Below the pieces are notes generated by a model that saw only the letters and a list, made by a program, of their open reading frames with translations, was not told the DNA's origin and did no database searches. Below, piece by piece: positions 10,909 through 19,624 of a DNA stretch of 40,042 nucleotides; positions within the stretch are counted from its first letter, which is position 1, and each line of letters opens with the position of its first letter. A program made the position numbers and the translations under genes. This DNA comes from Candidatus Caldatribacterium sp. (GTDB lineage: Bacteria; Atribacterota; Atribacteria; Atribacterales; Caldatribacteriaceae). Where the stretch lies: the NCBI GenBank assembly GCA_028275365.1, contig JAPWUU010000009.1:1-40042 (forward strand). Direction: 5' to 3'.

Positions 10909-12738
10909 ATGGAGGAAAAACCCCAGAGCGCCCTGGCAGCGGTGACTGAGGATGGTCGGCTTGTGGACCTTGGGGACGGGGTCCGGAATGAAAGGATTGC
11001 CCGCTACGTCTCCTTTGAGGATCGGGAAGGAAAAGCCGTCTACTGGCACAGCACCTCCCACATTATGGCCCAGGCGGTAAAGAGGCTTTTCCCCGAAGCA
11101 AAGCTCGGCGTTGGTCCGGCCATTGAGGAGGGCTTCTACTACGATTTCGACCTCCCCCGAACCCTTTCTGAGGAAGACCTCCCCCGGATTGAGGAAGAGA
11201 TGCGACGGATCATTGAGGAGGACATTCCTTTCCGCCGACGTGAGGTTTCCAAAGACGAAGCCCGGGAAATTTTTGCTGCCCGGGGGGAAAAGTACAAGCT
11301 GGAGATTCTCGACGAGATCGAGGACGATACGGTGAGCATTTACGAGCAGGGGGAGTTCATCGACCTCTGTCGGGGGCCCCATGTTCCCTCAACGTCCTAT
11401 GTTCGGGCCTTCAAGCTCCTGAGCGTTTCTGGGGCCCACTGGCGGGGAAAAGAGGGGAACCCCATGCTCCAGCGGATTTATGGAATTTCCTTCGACAGTG
11501 AGGAAAAGCTCAAGGCGTACCTTGAGCGTCTGGAAGAGGCAAAACGCCGGGACCACCGTCGTCTCGGGCGGGACCTTGACCTCTTCAGCCTCCATGAGGA
11601 GGGTCCAGGATTTCCCTTCTTCCACCCCAGGGGGATGGTCGTTATCAACACCCTTTTAGACCTCTGGCGAAAAGAGCACCGGAAGCGTGGATACCAGGAG
11701 ATTCGCACGCCCATTATCCTTGAGCGGAGCCTCTGGGAACGCTCAGGGCACTGGGACCACTACCGGGAGAACATGTATTTCACCACCATTGACAACCGGG
11801 AGTTTGCCATAAAGCCCATGAACTGCCCCGGAGGGATTCTCGTTTTCCAGAGCCGCCTGCGGAGCTACCGCGAGCTCCCTCTGCGGATGGCAGAGCTCGG
11901 CATCGTTCACCGTCACGAGCTCTCCGGAGTGCTCCACGGCCTCATGCGAGTTCGCGCGTTCACCCAGGACGATGCCCACATCTACATGGAGCCCCACCAG
12001 GTGAAGCAGGAAATCATCGGCGTCATTGACCTTGCCCTGTACTTCTACCGTCTTTTCCGTTTCGAGTACGAGGTGGAGTTGAGTACGCGCCCTGAAAAGT
12101 CCATTGGCTCCGATGAGATGTGGGAGATGGCAACGAGTGCTTTGCGGGAGGCCCTTGAGGAGGTAGGTATTCCCTACACGGTGAACGAGGGTGAAGGAGC
12201 GTTCTACGGACCAAAGATTGACTTTCACCTTCGGGATTGCCTGGGACGGCGCTGGCAGTGCGGGACGATCCAGCTCGATTTTGCCATGCCCGAGAAGTTC
12301 GACCTCGTGTACATCGGTGCGGATGGAGAACGGCACCGCCCGGTGATGCTGCATCGCACAATCCTCGGAAGCATCGAGCGCTTCTTGGGGATTCTCATCG
12401 AGCACTTCGCTGGGGCTTTCCCGGTGTGGCTTTCTCCGGTGCAGGTTGCAGTGCTCCCCGTTGCGGAACGGCACATTCCCTATGCCCGGGAAGTTGCTGA
12501 TCTTCTCGCCCAGCGGGATATCCGGGTCGAGTGTGATGAAGAAAATGCCACCCTGGGGGCGAAAATCCGTAAAGCCGAACTTGGAAAAGTCCCCTATATC
12601 CTTGTTGTGGGCGACAGAGAAGTGGAGCATCGCACGGTGAGTGTGCGGCGGCGACGGGTGGGCAACCTCGGGAACATGGAGCTTGAGGGCTTTCTGAGGC
12701 ACCTGCAACAGGAAATCGAAGAGAAAACCGTGGATTAA
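10909..12738 (+). CDS. thrS: Threonyl-tRNA synthetase with truncated N-terminal TGS domain
   Basis: HSTSHIMAQAVKRLFP, editing-domain CRGPH, class II motifs RTPIILERSLWERSGHWDHYRENMYFT and NCPGGILVFQ; upstream in-frame TGA blocks a longer N-terminus. Confidence 0.97.
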   Translation: MEEKPQSALAAVTEDGRLVDLGDGVRNERIARYVSFEDREGKAVYWHSTSHIMAQAVKRLFPEAKLGVGPAIEEGFYYDFDLPRTLSEEDLPRIEEEMRRIIEEDIPFRRREVSKDEAREIFAARGEKYKLEILDEIEDDTVSIYEQGEFIDLCRGPHVPSTSYVRAFKLLSVSGAHWRGKEGNPMLQRIYGISFDSEEKLKAYLERLEEAKRRDHRRLGRDLDLFSLHEEGPGFPFFHPRGMVVINTLLDLWRKEHRKRGYQEIRTPIILERSLWERSGHWDHYRENMYFTTIDNREFAIKPMNCPGGILVFQSRLRSYRELPLRMAELGIVHRHELSGVLHGLMRVRAFTQDDAHIYMEPHQVKQEIIGVIDLALYFYRLFRFEYEVELSTRPEKSIGSDEMWEMATSALREALEEVGIPYTVNEGEGAFYGPKIDFHLRDCLGRRWQCGTIQLDFAMPEKFDLVYIGADGERHRPVMLHRTILGSIERFLGILIEHFAGAFPVWLSPVQVAVLPVAERHIPYAREVADLLAQRDIRVECDEENATLGAKIRKAELGKVPYILVVGDREVEHRTVSVRRRRVGNLGNMELEGFLRHLQQEIEEKTVD

Positions 12739-12743
12739 GGAGT

Positions 12744-13631
12744 ATGGAACGGGAACACCTCCACCGCGTTTTCTGGAACGCCCATGTGGGGAAGGAACGG
12801 AGACGGGAGAAAGACCTGTTCAAAAGGGTCCATACAGACCTCGTGTGGCTTGAGATCGCCCCTTTTGTGGCGCCGGGTCTTCGGGTTCTTGACGCTGGTG
12901 GAGGCTACGGCCGGTACTCCGTGGCTCTGGCCCGGGGAGGATGCCAGGTGGTGCATCTTGATCTCTCCCCTCGTATGCTTGAAGAGGCGCGAAAGGTTGC
13001 CCGCCGCGAGGGGGTTGAGCAGCGGATGACCTTCGTTTTGGGGAAGGTTCAGGACCTTTCGGCTTTTGGGGATCAGGCCTTTGACCTTGTCATCTCCCTC
13101 GATGCCCCGGTTTCTTACGCCTACCCCTCTGAGAAGCAGGCCTTACGGGAACTTTGTCGGGTGACGGGGAAGACGCTCATCGTTTCCGTGGTGAATCGGC
13201 TCGGTCAGTTCCCGGTGGCTCTTGAGATGGAAGCTCGCTGGCGGGGGGATTTCGCCCTTTCCCGGAAGTTCCTTGAGGAAGGAAACTGGGACCATCCTCC
13301 CTTTTTCCAGGCTATGGAGGAGAGGATTCCCTTACTCTCCCACTTGCTCTTCCCTCCCCTCCACGCCTTTCTCCCCATGGAACTTGTGGAGGAGGTGGAG
13401 TCCTCTGGTCTTCGGGTGCAGCGCGTGGTGGCAACGGGGACCCTTTCGCGGCTTGTCTCTCCGAGAATCCTTCGGCGCATTGTCCGGAATCCGAAACTCT
13501 ATGAGGAATTCCTGAAGCTCTCTCACCGGTACGATGCCCATTTTGAAGTGCTGGGCGTGGGTTCAAGAGTGGCCTCGGGACTCCTTGTGGTTGCCCGGAG
13601 GGAGGGTGAACACCATGCCGGGGTGGTTTAA
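12744..13631 (+). CDS. Class I SAM-dependent methyltransferase
   Basis: VLDAGGGYGRYSVALARGGCQVVHLDLSPRMLEEAR. Confidence 0.88.
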   Translation: MEREHLHRVFWNAHVGKERRREKDLFKRVHTDLVWLEIAPFVAPGLRVLDAGGGYGRYSVALARGGCQVVHLDLSPRMLEEARKVARREGVEQRMTFVLGKVQDLSAFGDQAFDLVISLDAPVSYAYPSEKQALRELCRVTGKTLIVSVVNRLGQFPVALEMEARWRGDFALSRKFLEEGNWDHPPFFQAMEERIPLLSHLLFPPLHAFLPMELVEEVESSGLRVQRVVATGTLSRLVSPRILRRIVRNPKLYEEFLKLSHRYDAHFEVLGVGSRVASGLLVVARREGEHHAGVV

Positions 13632-14418
13632 GCTCACCGCCCGGGTGCGGGAGAAGGAGGCCTTCCTGCTCTGGCTTGCCGAAAGCGGCACGCGGGGTGT
13701 GTGGGAGGTGGACGATAGAACGCTGGTGGCCTACGCGCTTTCCCCCTTTCCTCCTCCCCCGGAATCACTTGTGGAGAGCTTTACCCAGGAGGAGGAAGCC
13801 GGGGAGGACTGGGAGAGGAAATGGCAGGAGAGGTTCACCACGGTGTGGGCTGCGGAGGATGTCACCGTTCGACCTCCCTGGGAGAGGACAAGAGGAGTAC
13901 CCTTTGACCTTGTCATTTACCCTGCCTTTGCCTTCGGCACAGGGCACCATCCCACCACCGTGCTGTGCCTTCGGATGATTCGGAAGTACCTCAAAAAAGG
14001 CATGGCCTTCCTCGATGTTGGGACGGGGTCTGGTGTCCTTGCTTTTCTTGCCTGGAAAATGCGGGCCCGGCCCATCGTTGCGGTCGACTGCGACCCTCTG
14101 GCCTGTGCCGAGTTTGAGCGCAACGCCGCTTTGAACGGTATTCCCGGGGAGGACATTACCCTCGTGGGTGACCTTGCCCTGGTGCGGGGAACCTTCGATT
14201 GCGTCGTGGTGAATATCAGCGCGTCTTTCTGCCATCGTCATTTCGAGGACCTTCTCAGGCGTCTTCGGGAGGGAGGGTACCTCATCCTTTCGGGCTTCAC
14301 AGAGAAAGACCTCATACCCCTCCTTGGAAGAGCTCGCAGGCAGCACCTTCAGGATGTGGAGATTGCTGAGGATTCCTCGTGGATGGTCGTGGTCCTGCAT
14401 CGCTTTCCTGTGGTATGA
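13615..14418 (+). CDS. prmA: Ribosomal protein L11 methyltransferase (PrmA-like)
   Basis: FAFGTGHHPTTVLCLRMI, LDVGTGSGVLAFLAWKMRARPIVAVDCDPLA, VVVNISA; ATG at 13615. Confidence 0.88.
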   Translation: MPGWFKLTARVREKEAFLLWLAESGTRGVWEVDDRTLVAYALSPFPPPPESLVESFTQEEEAGEDWERKWQERFTTVWAAEDVTVRPPWERTRGVPFDLVIYPAFAFGTGHHPTTVLCLRMIRKYLKKGMAFLDVGTGSGVLAFLAWKMRARPIVAVDCDPLACAEFERNAALNGIPGEDITLVGDLALVRGTFDCVVVNISASFCHRHFEDLLRRLREGGYLILSGFTEKDLIPLLGRARRQHLQDVEIAEDSSWMVVVLHRFPVV

Positions 14419-14858
14419 TAAAGGGGAGTGAGGTGAAGAACCTCTTGCGGATTGCCTTTGTGTATTCGGTGAAGGATAAAAGGCTTGTGACCCTCACGAG
14501 GTACATGATGGAACTCTGTGAGCGGGCAGGGTGTTCGGTGAAACCCGTTGAAGTTGAGAACATGACCTCTCCGGTCAACTTCCGCCCCTTTGACCTTGTC
14601 CTTGTGGGTGCCCAGGTGGTGAGCGCCTTTGGGGGACACATCTCTCAAGAAGTCGTGAACTTCCTGAATAGCGCCACAGGCATGGAGGGGAAACGGTCCG
14701 TTGCTTACGTTCTTCCTTCCCTTTTCGGGACCGATAAGGCCCTGAAGCGCCTCATGGCCCACATGGAGAGGCTTGGGGCTTTCGTGGTGGATTTCGAAGC
14801 GGTGCGGGGAGAAAGGGAAGCCCAGAACCTCATCGAGCGGCATGTGAAGAGGGGATGA
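14415..14858 (+). CDS. Putative flavodoxin-like fold protein
   Basis: Alternating beta/alpha pattern RIAFVYSVKDKRLVTLTRYMMELCERAG ... FDLVLVGAQV ... KRSVAYVLPSLFG. Confidence 0.5.
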   Translation: MIKGSEVKNLLRIAFVYSVKDKRLVTLTRYMMELCERAGCSVKPVEVENMTSPVNFRPFDLVLVGAQVVSAFGGHISQEVVNFLNSATGMEGKRSVAYVLPSLFGTDKALKRLMAHMERLGAFVVDFEAVRGEREAQNLIERHVKRG

Positions 14859-15061
14859 TTCCTGTGGACCGCGGGAGAGAAAGTATCCGCGATATCTTCG
14901 AGGAGTTCTTCTTTGGTCCCCTGGGGAGGTTCCTTGACCCCTTCCTGAGTGAGGAAGCACGGCAACACCTCTCCCGGGCGCGGCTTGAGCTTTTGCGGGC
15001 GGCCCGGGCCTTCATCGACGCGGAAATCGAGCGGCTTGAGAAAGGGAAGAGGCAGGAATAA
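14855..15061 (+). CDS. Small hypothetical protein (68 aa), amphipathic/helical
   Basis: Overlaps the previous stop (ATGA); compact ORF RESIRDIFEEFFFGPLGRFLDPFLSEEARQHLSRARLELLRAARAFIDAEIERLEK. Confidence 0.6.
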   Translation: MIPVDRGRESIRDIFEEFFFGPLGRFLDPFLSEEARQHLSRARLELLRAARAFIDAEIERLEKGKRQE

Positions 15062-15064
15062 AAA

Positions 15065-15139
15065 TGGTGCGCGGTGCTGGATTCGAACCAGCGACTTCCA
15101 CCGTGTGAGGATGGCACTCTTCCGCTGAGTTAACCGCGC
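15065..15139 (-). tRNA. tRNA-Val (CAC)
   Basis: Reverse complement GCGCGGTTAACTCAGCGGAAGAGTGCCATCCTCACACGGTGGAAGTCGCTGGTTCGAATCCAGCACCGCGCACCA; anticodon loop CTCACAC. Confidence 0.94.
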
Positions 15140-15173
15140 ACGCTACTCCAATTATACCCGAGTCTCTGGGAAA

Positions 15174-15830
15174 GGTCAACGGTCTGTAGAGGTCCACATC
15201 ATGTGGGATACTCGAGAAACCAGTATCTTTCAGCTCCTCCCAAGGCTCCTCTCCCTCACGCTCCAGTGCGGTCTTGTCCTATGCTTTGCTTCTATCCACC
15301 TTTTGAGGTGGGGGAATTCATGGGGTCATAATCCACCTCCTCCTCAAAGGACCAGAGAACTTCCCGGAAGGTCCGGTTGCACCGTTCCACCATTCCACGG
15401 ATATGGGAGACCTTGGAGGAAGGACGAAGAGCGTGATACCGTATCCTTACGAGGACTCTCAAATTCCCCAGAGCATCAACGCCCTCCAGTACCTTGGGGT
15501 TTGAGCGGGAAAGGGGGGACCTTTCGGAGTTCCTCGAGGAATACCCTCAAATGGAGGGAGGAATAGGCCCACCGCAAGGAGAGTCCATGGACTTGAGCGA
15601 GCTTAGCGATGGCATTCCTTGAGGGGAAGCCCAAAAGGTGGAGGATTCCCCAGAACATGCCTGGAGCATCCCTGTTCCCTTTGTGCTCCTCTTATACAGT
15701 GCAGGGCTTTTCTTCTCTTGAGGTTTTCGACACTGAGTCAGGATACAGGTCTTGCTCCCTTTTTGCCTTACCTCCTGCGGATCTCTGTGAACCTATCCAC
15801 GGTAGGGGTCAGAAAACGGAACCGTTGACA
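15174..15830 (-). pseudogene. Decayed DDE (rve/IS481-like) transposase remnant with end repeats
   Basis: Minus-strand fragments in different frames: FLEELRKVPPFPLKPQGTGG, GYGITLFVLPPRSP, MVERCNRTFREVLWSFEEEVDYD, RTRPHWSV. Inverted GTCAACGGT at 15175-15183 / ACCGTTGAC at 15821-15829. Confidence 0.72.
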
Positions 15831-15883
15831 GAGGAGGGGGCTTCTGGTACCCTCAAAAAGAGATTCGCTGGAGGAGGGAAAAG

Positions 15884-16189
15884 ATGCGAAAGCCCTGGGT
15901 TTTTGGGATGTTCGTTCTGGTAGTGCTTTTTGCCGCCGGTTGCACGGCGGAAATTGTCGTCCCTATCACCTACGGCTCGGCAATTATCTGTTCCGGGCGT
16001 CCTGGTATTTACGGTGAGCTCTACGTTGATGGGGACTATGCAGGATACCTCGAACCCAATGAGTGTCTCACGGTTTCAGGCCTTGCTCTGGGGAGATGGC
16101 ACACTGCCCGGCTGTATCATCCCTGGGGTGGGGTGTACGTCCGGGATTTCTACCTCGATTACTCGGGGAAGATTGTGACCATTGACTGA
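15884..16189 (+). CDS. Small predicted lipoprotein (101 aa), PEGA-like
   Basis: Signal peptide with lipobox VVLFAAGC; GELYVDGDYAGYLEPNECLTVSGLALGRWHTARLY. Confidence 0.75.
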   Translation: MRKPWVFGMFVLVVLFAAGCTAEIVVPITYGSAIICSGRPGIYGELYVDGDYAGYLEPNECLTVSGLALGRWHTARLYHPWGGVYVRDFYLDYSGKIVTID

Positions 16190-16518
16190 TGCGGAGGAAC
16201 ATTGCCGTTTTTGTAGTTTTGCTGTTTCTTGCCCTCTTCCTTTCGGGGTGTCGCATTGGGATTGGGGTTGAGGTCCGCCTGGGGTACGTGACCTTTCAGT
16301 CTGTGGATGAACGAATCGGCGGACCCTTCTTCCTTGACGGGAAAAAAGTGGGGGACCTTCCTCCCCTTGGGGCGATTCGGTGTCTTATCACCCTGGATTT
16401 CCCCCACGAGGTCCGGGTGGTTTCAGCTTCGTGCCCTGGGGGAGTCTGTGTTTTCGTCTTCCCTCCACCCTTTCGGCCCGGAGAGGTCATTCCTCTGAGC
16501 TTCACCGGGCATCCGTGA
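16189..16518 (+). CDS. Small predicted lipoprotein (109 aa)
   Basis: Lipobox LALFLSGC; FLDGKKVGDLPPLGAIRCLITLDFPHEVRVV; start overlaps preceding stop (TGATG). Confidence 0.72.
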   Translation: MRRNIAVFVVLLFLALFLSGCRIGIGVEVRLGYVTFQSVDERIGGPFFLDGKKVGDLPPLGAIRCLITLDFPHEVRVVSASCPGGVCVFVFPPPFRPGEVIPLSFTGHP

Positions 16519-17149
16519 CTCCCTGACGCTTGCAGAAAGGTGCAACGGGACACCTGCTGCAGTGAGGTCTTCTCGGAAGGCAGATGTTCTGCCCGAGGAG
16601 GACGAGGAGCTTGTTAATGCTTCCCCAGAGTTCCTGAGGGAGCTTTTTCTGGAGTTCTCTTTCCGTTTCCTCAGGGGTTTTTGTGGCCACAAGGCCCCAG
16701 CGGTTCGTGATGCGGTGGACATGGGTATCAACACAGATTGCCGGCTTCCCAAAGGCAACGCTCAGAACCAAGTTGGCCGTTTTCCTCCCCACTCCGGGGA
16801 GCCGCAAGAGTTCCTCTTCGCTTTCCGGGACCTTTCCCCCGTATTCCTCAAGGAGGATTCGGGCGATTTGCTGGAGCCTTCTTGCCTTTTCCCGGTAAAA
16901 TCCTACGGGATAGAGGAGATGGACAAGGTCCTCCTCGGAAACGTGCAGGAAATCCTCAGGTTTTGTGAAGGAGGCCACAAGGCGCTGCAAGACCCTGTGG
17001 GTTGTTCTATCCTGAGTCCGGTGGCTCAGGAGGGCCCCAACGAGAACCAAAAAGGGGTCTTTGGTGATGTTTCCCACCGTGGCATCTTGCCAGTTCCTGG
17101 CCTCTTTCTGTAGAATGGCAAAAACGTGGCGGATGTCTCTCTGGTCCAC
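16502..17149 (-). CDS. nth: Endonuclease III (DNA glycosylase/AP lyase)
   Basis: HhH LPGVGRKTANLVLSVAFGKPAICVDTHVHRITNRWGL; C-terminal C-x6-C-x2-C-x5-C cluster CLPRRPHCSRCPVAPFC; likely GTG start at 17149. Confidence 0.93.
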   Translation of the reverse strand: MDQRDIRHVFAILQKEARNWQDATVGNITKDPFLVLVGALLSHRTQDRTTHRVLQRLVASFTKPEDFLHVSEEDLVHLLYPVGFYREKARRLQQIARILLEEYGGKVPESEEELLRLPGVGRKTANLVLSVAFGKPAICVDTHVHRITNRWGLVATKTPEETERELQKKLPQELWGSINKLLVLLGQNICLPRRPHCSRCPVAPFCKRQGVTDAR

Positions 17150-17184
17150 GAATCCATGATACCCGGTGGAGGGGGAGAAAACAA

Positions 17185-18618
17185 GTGAAAACCGCTGTCC
17201 TTGTGCTCTATGTGGTGGGGATGCTCGGTCTTGGGTATTTCGCCTCGCGGCGAACCAGAAGCCTTGGGGATTTCTTCCTGGCCGGCCGGAACCTCGGTCC
17301 CTGGGTTTCCGCCTTCGCTTACGGGACAACGTACTTCAGCGCTGTCCTTTTCATTGGGTATGCCGGGCGCATCGGCTGGGGATTTGGTCTTTCGAGTCTC
17401 TGGATTGTGGTGGGGAATACCATCGTGGGGTCGCTCCTTGCCTGGCTTGTCCTTGCCCAGAGGACCCGTCGTCTCACTGAACGCCTCAACGCCATGACCA
17501 TGCCGGAGTTCTTGAAGGCAAGGTACGGGAGTGAGTTGCTGAAGGTTCTGGCAGCCCTTGTCATTTTCTTTTTCCTCGTTCCTTATTCTGCTTCGGTGTA
17601 CATGGGGTTGAGCTATCTCTTCGATGCCGTCCTGGGCATTCCTTACCGGTATGCCCTCCTTCTTATGGCTGTGCTCACAGGGGTGTACCTCCTCATGGGT
17701 GGGTATCTCGCGGTGAGCCTCACCGATGCCGTCCAGGGGATGATTATGCTCTTTGGGTCGCTCTTCCTTGTGGGGTATCTCCTTGCCCGACCTGAGGTTG
17801 GGGGCCTACCTCAGGCAGTCGCGAGGCTTTCCCAGGTGGATCCCCGTCTTGTGAGTCCTGTTGGTCCTCCGGGGTTCTGGCCGCTTTTTGGTCTTGTGGT
17901 CCTCACAAGTCTTGGTCCCTGGGGTTTGCCCCAGATGGTCCAGAAGTTCTACGCCATCCGGAACGAGAAAATGGTCGCCACTGCCACCGTGGTGGTAACC
18001 ATTTTTGCTCTCGTTTGTACTTTTGCTGCTTACTTCTCCGGTTCCCTCACCCATCTCTTCTTCAAAGAGCTACCCCTCGTGAATGGGCAAGCCGAGCCGG
18101 ATCTCCTCATGCCGCATCTCATCGCTACCATCATGCCTCCGTCGTTTGCCCTGATTTTCCTTCTCCTTGTCTTTTCCGCCTCCATGTCCACCCTTTCTTC
18201 CCTTGTTCTTGTTTCCTCTTCAGCTGTAGTCATTGACCTTCTTCCCCCGGCCACCCGGCCAAGATCCCTGCTTCTCATGCGGGTGTTCTGCGCCGTTTTC
18301 GTCGCCCTTTCTCTCTTTCTCGCCCTTTCTAAGATTTCCTTCATCGTGAACCTCATGTCGATTTCCTGGGGAACCGTAGCCGGGAGTTTTCTTGCTCCGT
18401 ACCTCTATGGGCTGTACTGGAAGGGAGGGAATCGTTGGGGAGCCCTGGCGAGCATGCTCTCGGGGCTCTCTGTGGGGCTTTTTGGAGCTGTCCTTTTTGG
18501 TTTCCGTTCATCGGTGCTGCCCCTTTTGGGGTCCTTCGCCATGCTCATTCCTCTTGGGGTTTTCCCGGTGGTGTCGCTCGTTACAGGAGGTGGGAAAGAT
18601 GCGAGCGTGCGTCTTTGA
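17185..18618 (+). CDS. Sodium:solute symporter (SSS) family transporter
   Basis: Multi-TM; RRTRSLGDFFLAGRNLGPWVSAFAYGTTYFSAVLFIGYAGRIGWGFG, MTMPEFLKARYGS. Confidence 0.92.
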   Translation: MKTAVLVLYVVGMLGLGYFASRRTRSLGDFFLAGRNLGPWVSAFAYGTTYFSAVLFIGYAGRIGWGFGLSSLWIVVGNTIVGSLLAWLVLAQRTRRLTERLNAMTMPEFLKARYGSELLKVLAALVIFFFLVPYSASVYMGLSYLFDAVLGIPYRYALLLMAVLTGVYLLMGGYLAVSLTDAVQGMIMLFGSLFLVGYLLARPEVGGLPQAVARLSQVDPRLVSPVGPPGFWPLFGLVVLTSLGPWGLPQMVQKFYAIRNEKMVATATVVVTIFALVCTFAAYFSGSLTHLFFKELPLVNGQAEPDLLMPHLIATIMPPSFALIFLLLVFSASMSTLSSLVLVSSSAVVIDLLPPATRPRSLLLMRVFCAVFVALSLFLALSKISFIVNLMSISWGTVAGSFLAPYLYGLYWKGGNRWGALASMLSGLSVGLFGAVLFGFRSSVLPLLGSFAMLIPLGVFPVVSLVTGGGKDASVRL

Positions 18619-19618
18619 AGGAAAGGAAAAGTGGCGGATCGTTGAAGTCGATGACCCCTGTCCCGGCCCTCAGGAGGTTCTCATCCGGGTGAAGGTGGCG
18701 GGAATCTGTGGGACAGATGTCCACATCTTCCGGGGGGAGTACTTCCAGCGTTTCCCTATCATCGCAGGGCATGAGTTCTCGGGAGAGGTGGCGGCGGTGG
18801 GAGAGGGTGTGACCGAGTTCTCCCCGGGGGAGCGGGTGACTGCCGATCCCAATATCTTTTGCGACCACTGCTACTTCTGCAAAATCAACAAGAACAACCA
18901 CTGCCTGAATTTCGAGGCCGTGGGGGTGACAAGGAACGGAGCCTTTGCCGAGTACGTGGTCGTCCCCAAAAAGTGCGTTTTCCCTCTCCCTGAAAGGGTG
19001 AGTTTTGCCGAAGGGGCTCTGGCAGAGCCTCTGGCCTGTGCGGTGTACGGAGTGTCGCGGAGTCGCATCCGTCCCGGGGAAAAGGTCCTCATCTTTGGAG
19101 CGGGTCCCATAGGACTTCTTCTCCTTTCTCTTTTCCGGGTTTCGGGAGCAGCGGAAGTGGTGGTGGTGGACGTGAGCGAGTTCAAGCTTTCGCTTGCGCT
19201 GAAGCGGGGGGCCCGGGAAGCCCTTCTTGCCGATGGGAAGGAAGAACAGCGCCTTCGGGAAATCGCGCCTCTGGGGTTTCCGGTAGTGGTCGATGCCACG
19301 GGGGTTCCAGAAGTCATGGAGAAGGCTCTGACGTTTGTTGAGCCCGATGGAACCTTTCTCCTTTTTGGGGTTGCCCCACAAGGGGCGACGATGAGGGTTG
19401 AACCGTACCGGATATTCCAAAAAGACCTGCACATTGTGGGATCCTTTGCGGTGAAAAAGACCATGCAGTATGCCCTGAATCTTCTGGAAAGCGGAGCGGT
19501 TTCAGTCAAGGACCTCATTTCCTCTCAATATCCTCTTGAGCGTTTCGGTGACGCTTTGGAGGAAATGCTCACCACAAGAGACCACCTGAAGATTCAGGTA
19601 CTCTGCGACGGAGCGTGA
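18599..19618 (+). CDS. Zinc-dependent alcohol dehydrogenase (MDR; sorbitol/threonine-DH-like)
   Basis: GICGTDVHIFRGEY, PIIAGHEFSGEV, CDHCYFCKINKNNHC, GAGPIGLLLLSL; ATG at 18599 overlaps symporter end. Confidence 0.93.
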   Translation: MRACVFEGKEKWRIVEVDDPCPGPQEVLIRVKVAGICGTDVHIFRGEYFQRFPIIAGHEFSGEVAAVGEGVTEFSPGERVTADPNIFCDHCYFCKINKNNHCLNFEAVGVTRNGAFAEYVVVPKKCVFPLPERVSFAEGALAEPLACAVYGVSRSRIRPGEKVLIFGAGPIGLLLLSLFRVSGAAEVVVVDVSEFKLSLALKRGAREALLADGKEEQRLREIAPLGFPVVVDATGVPEVMEKALTFVEPDGTFLLFGVAPQGATMRVEPYRIFQKDLHIVGSFAVKKTMQYALNLLESGAVSVKDLISSQYPLERFGDALEEMLTTRDHLKIQVLCDGA

Positions 19619-19624
19619 AGCTCT

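Noticed and set aside
15201-15566. 121-aa plus-strand ORF near tRNA-Val(CAC)
   Set aside because: Lies antisense to the transposase fossil; no coding signature of its own.
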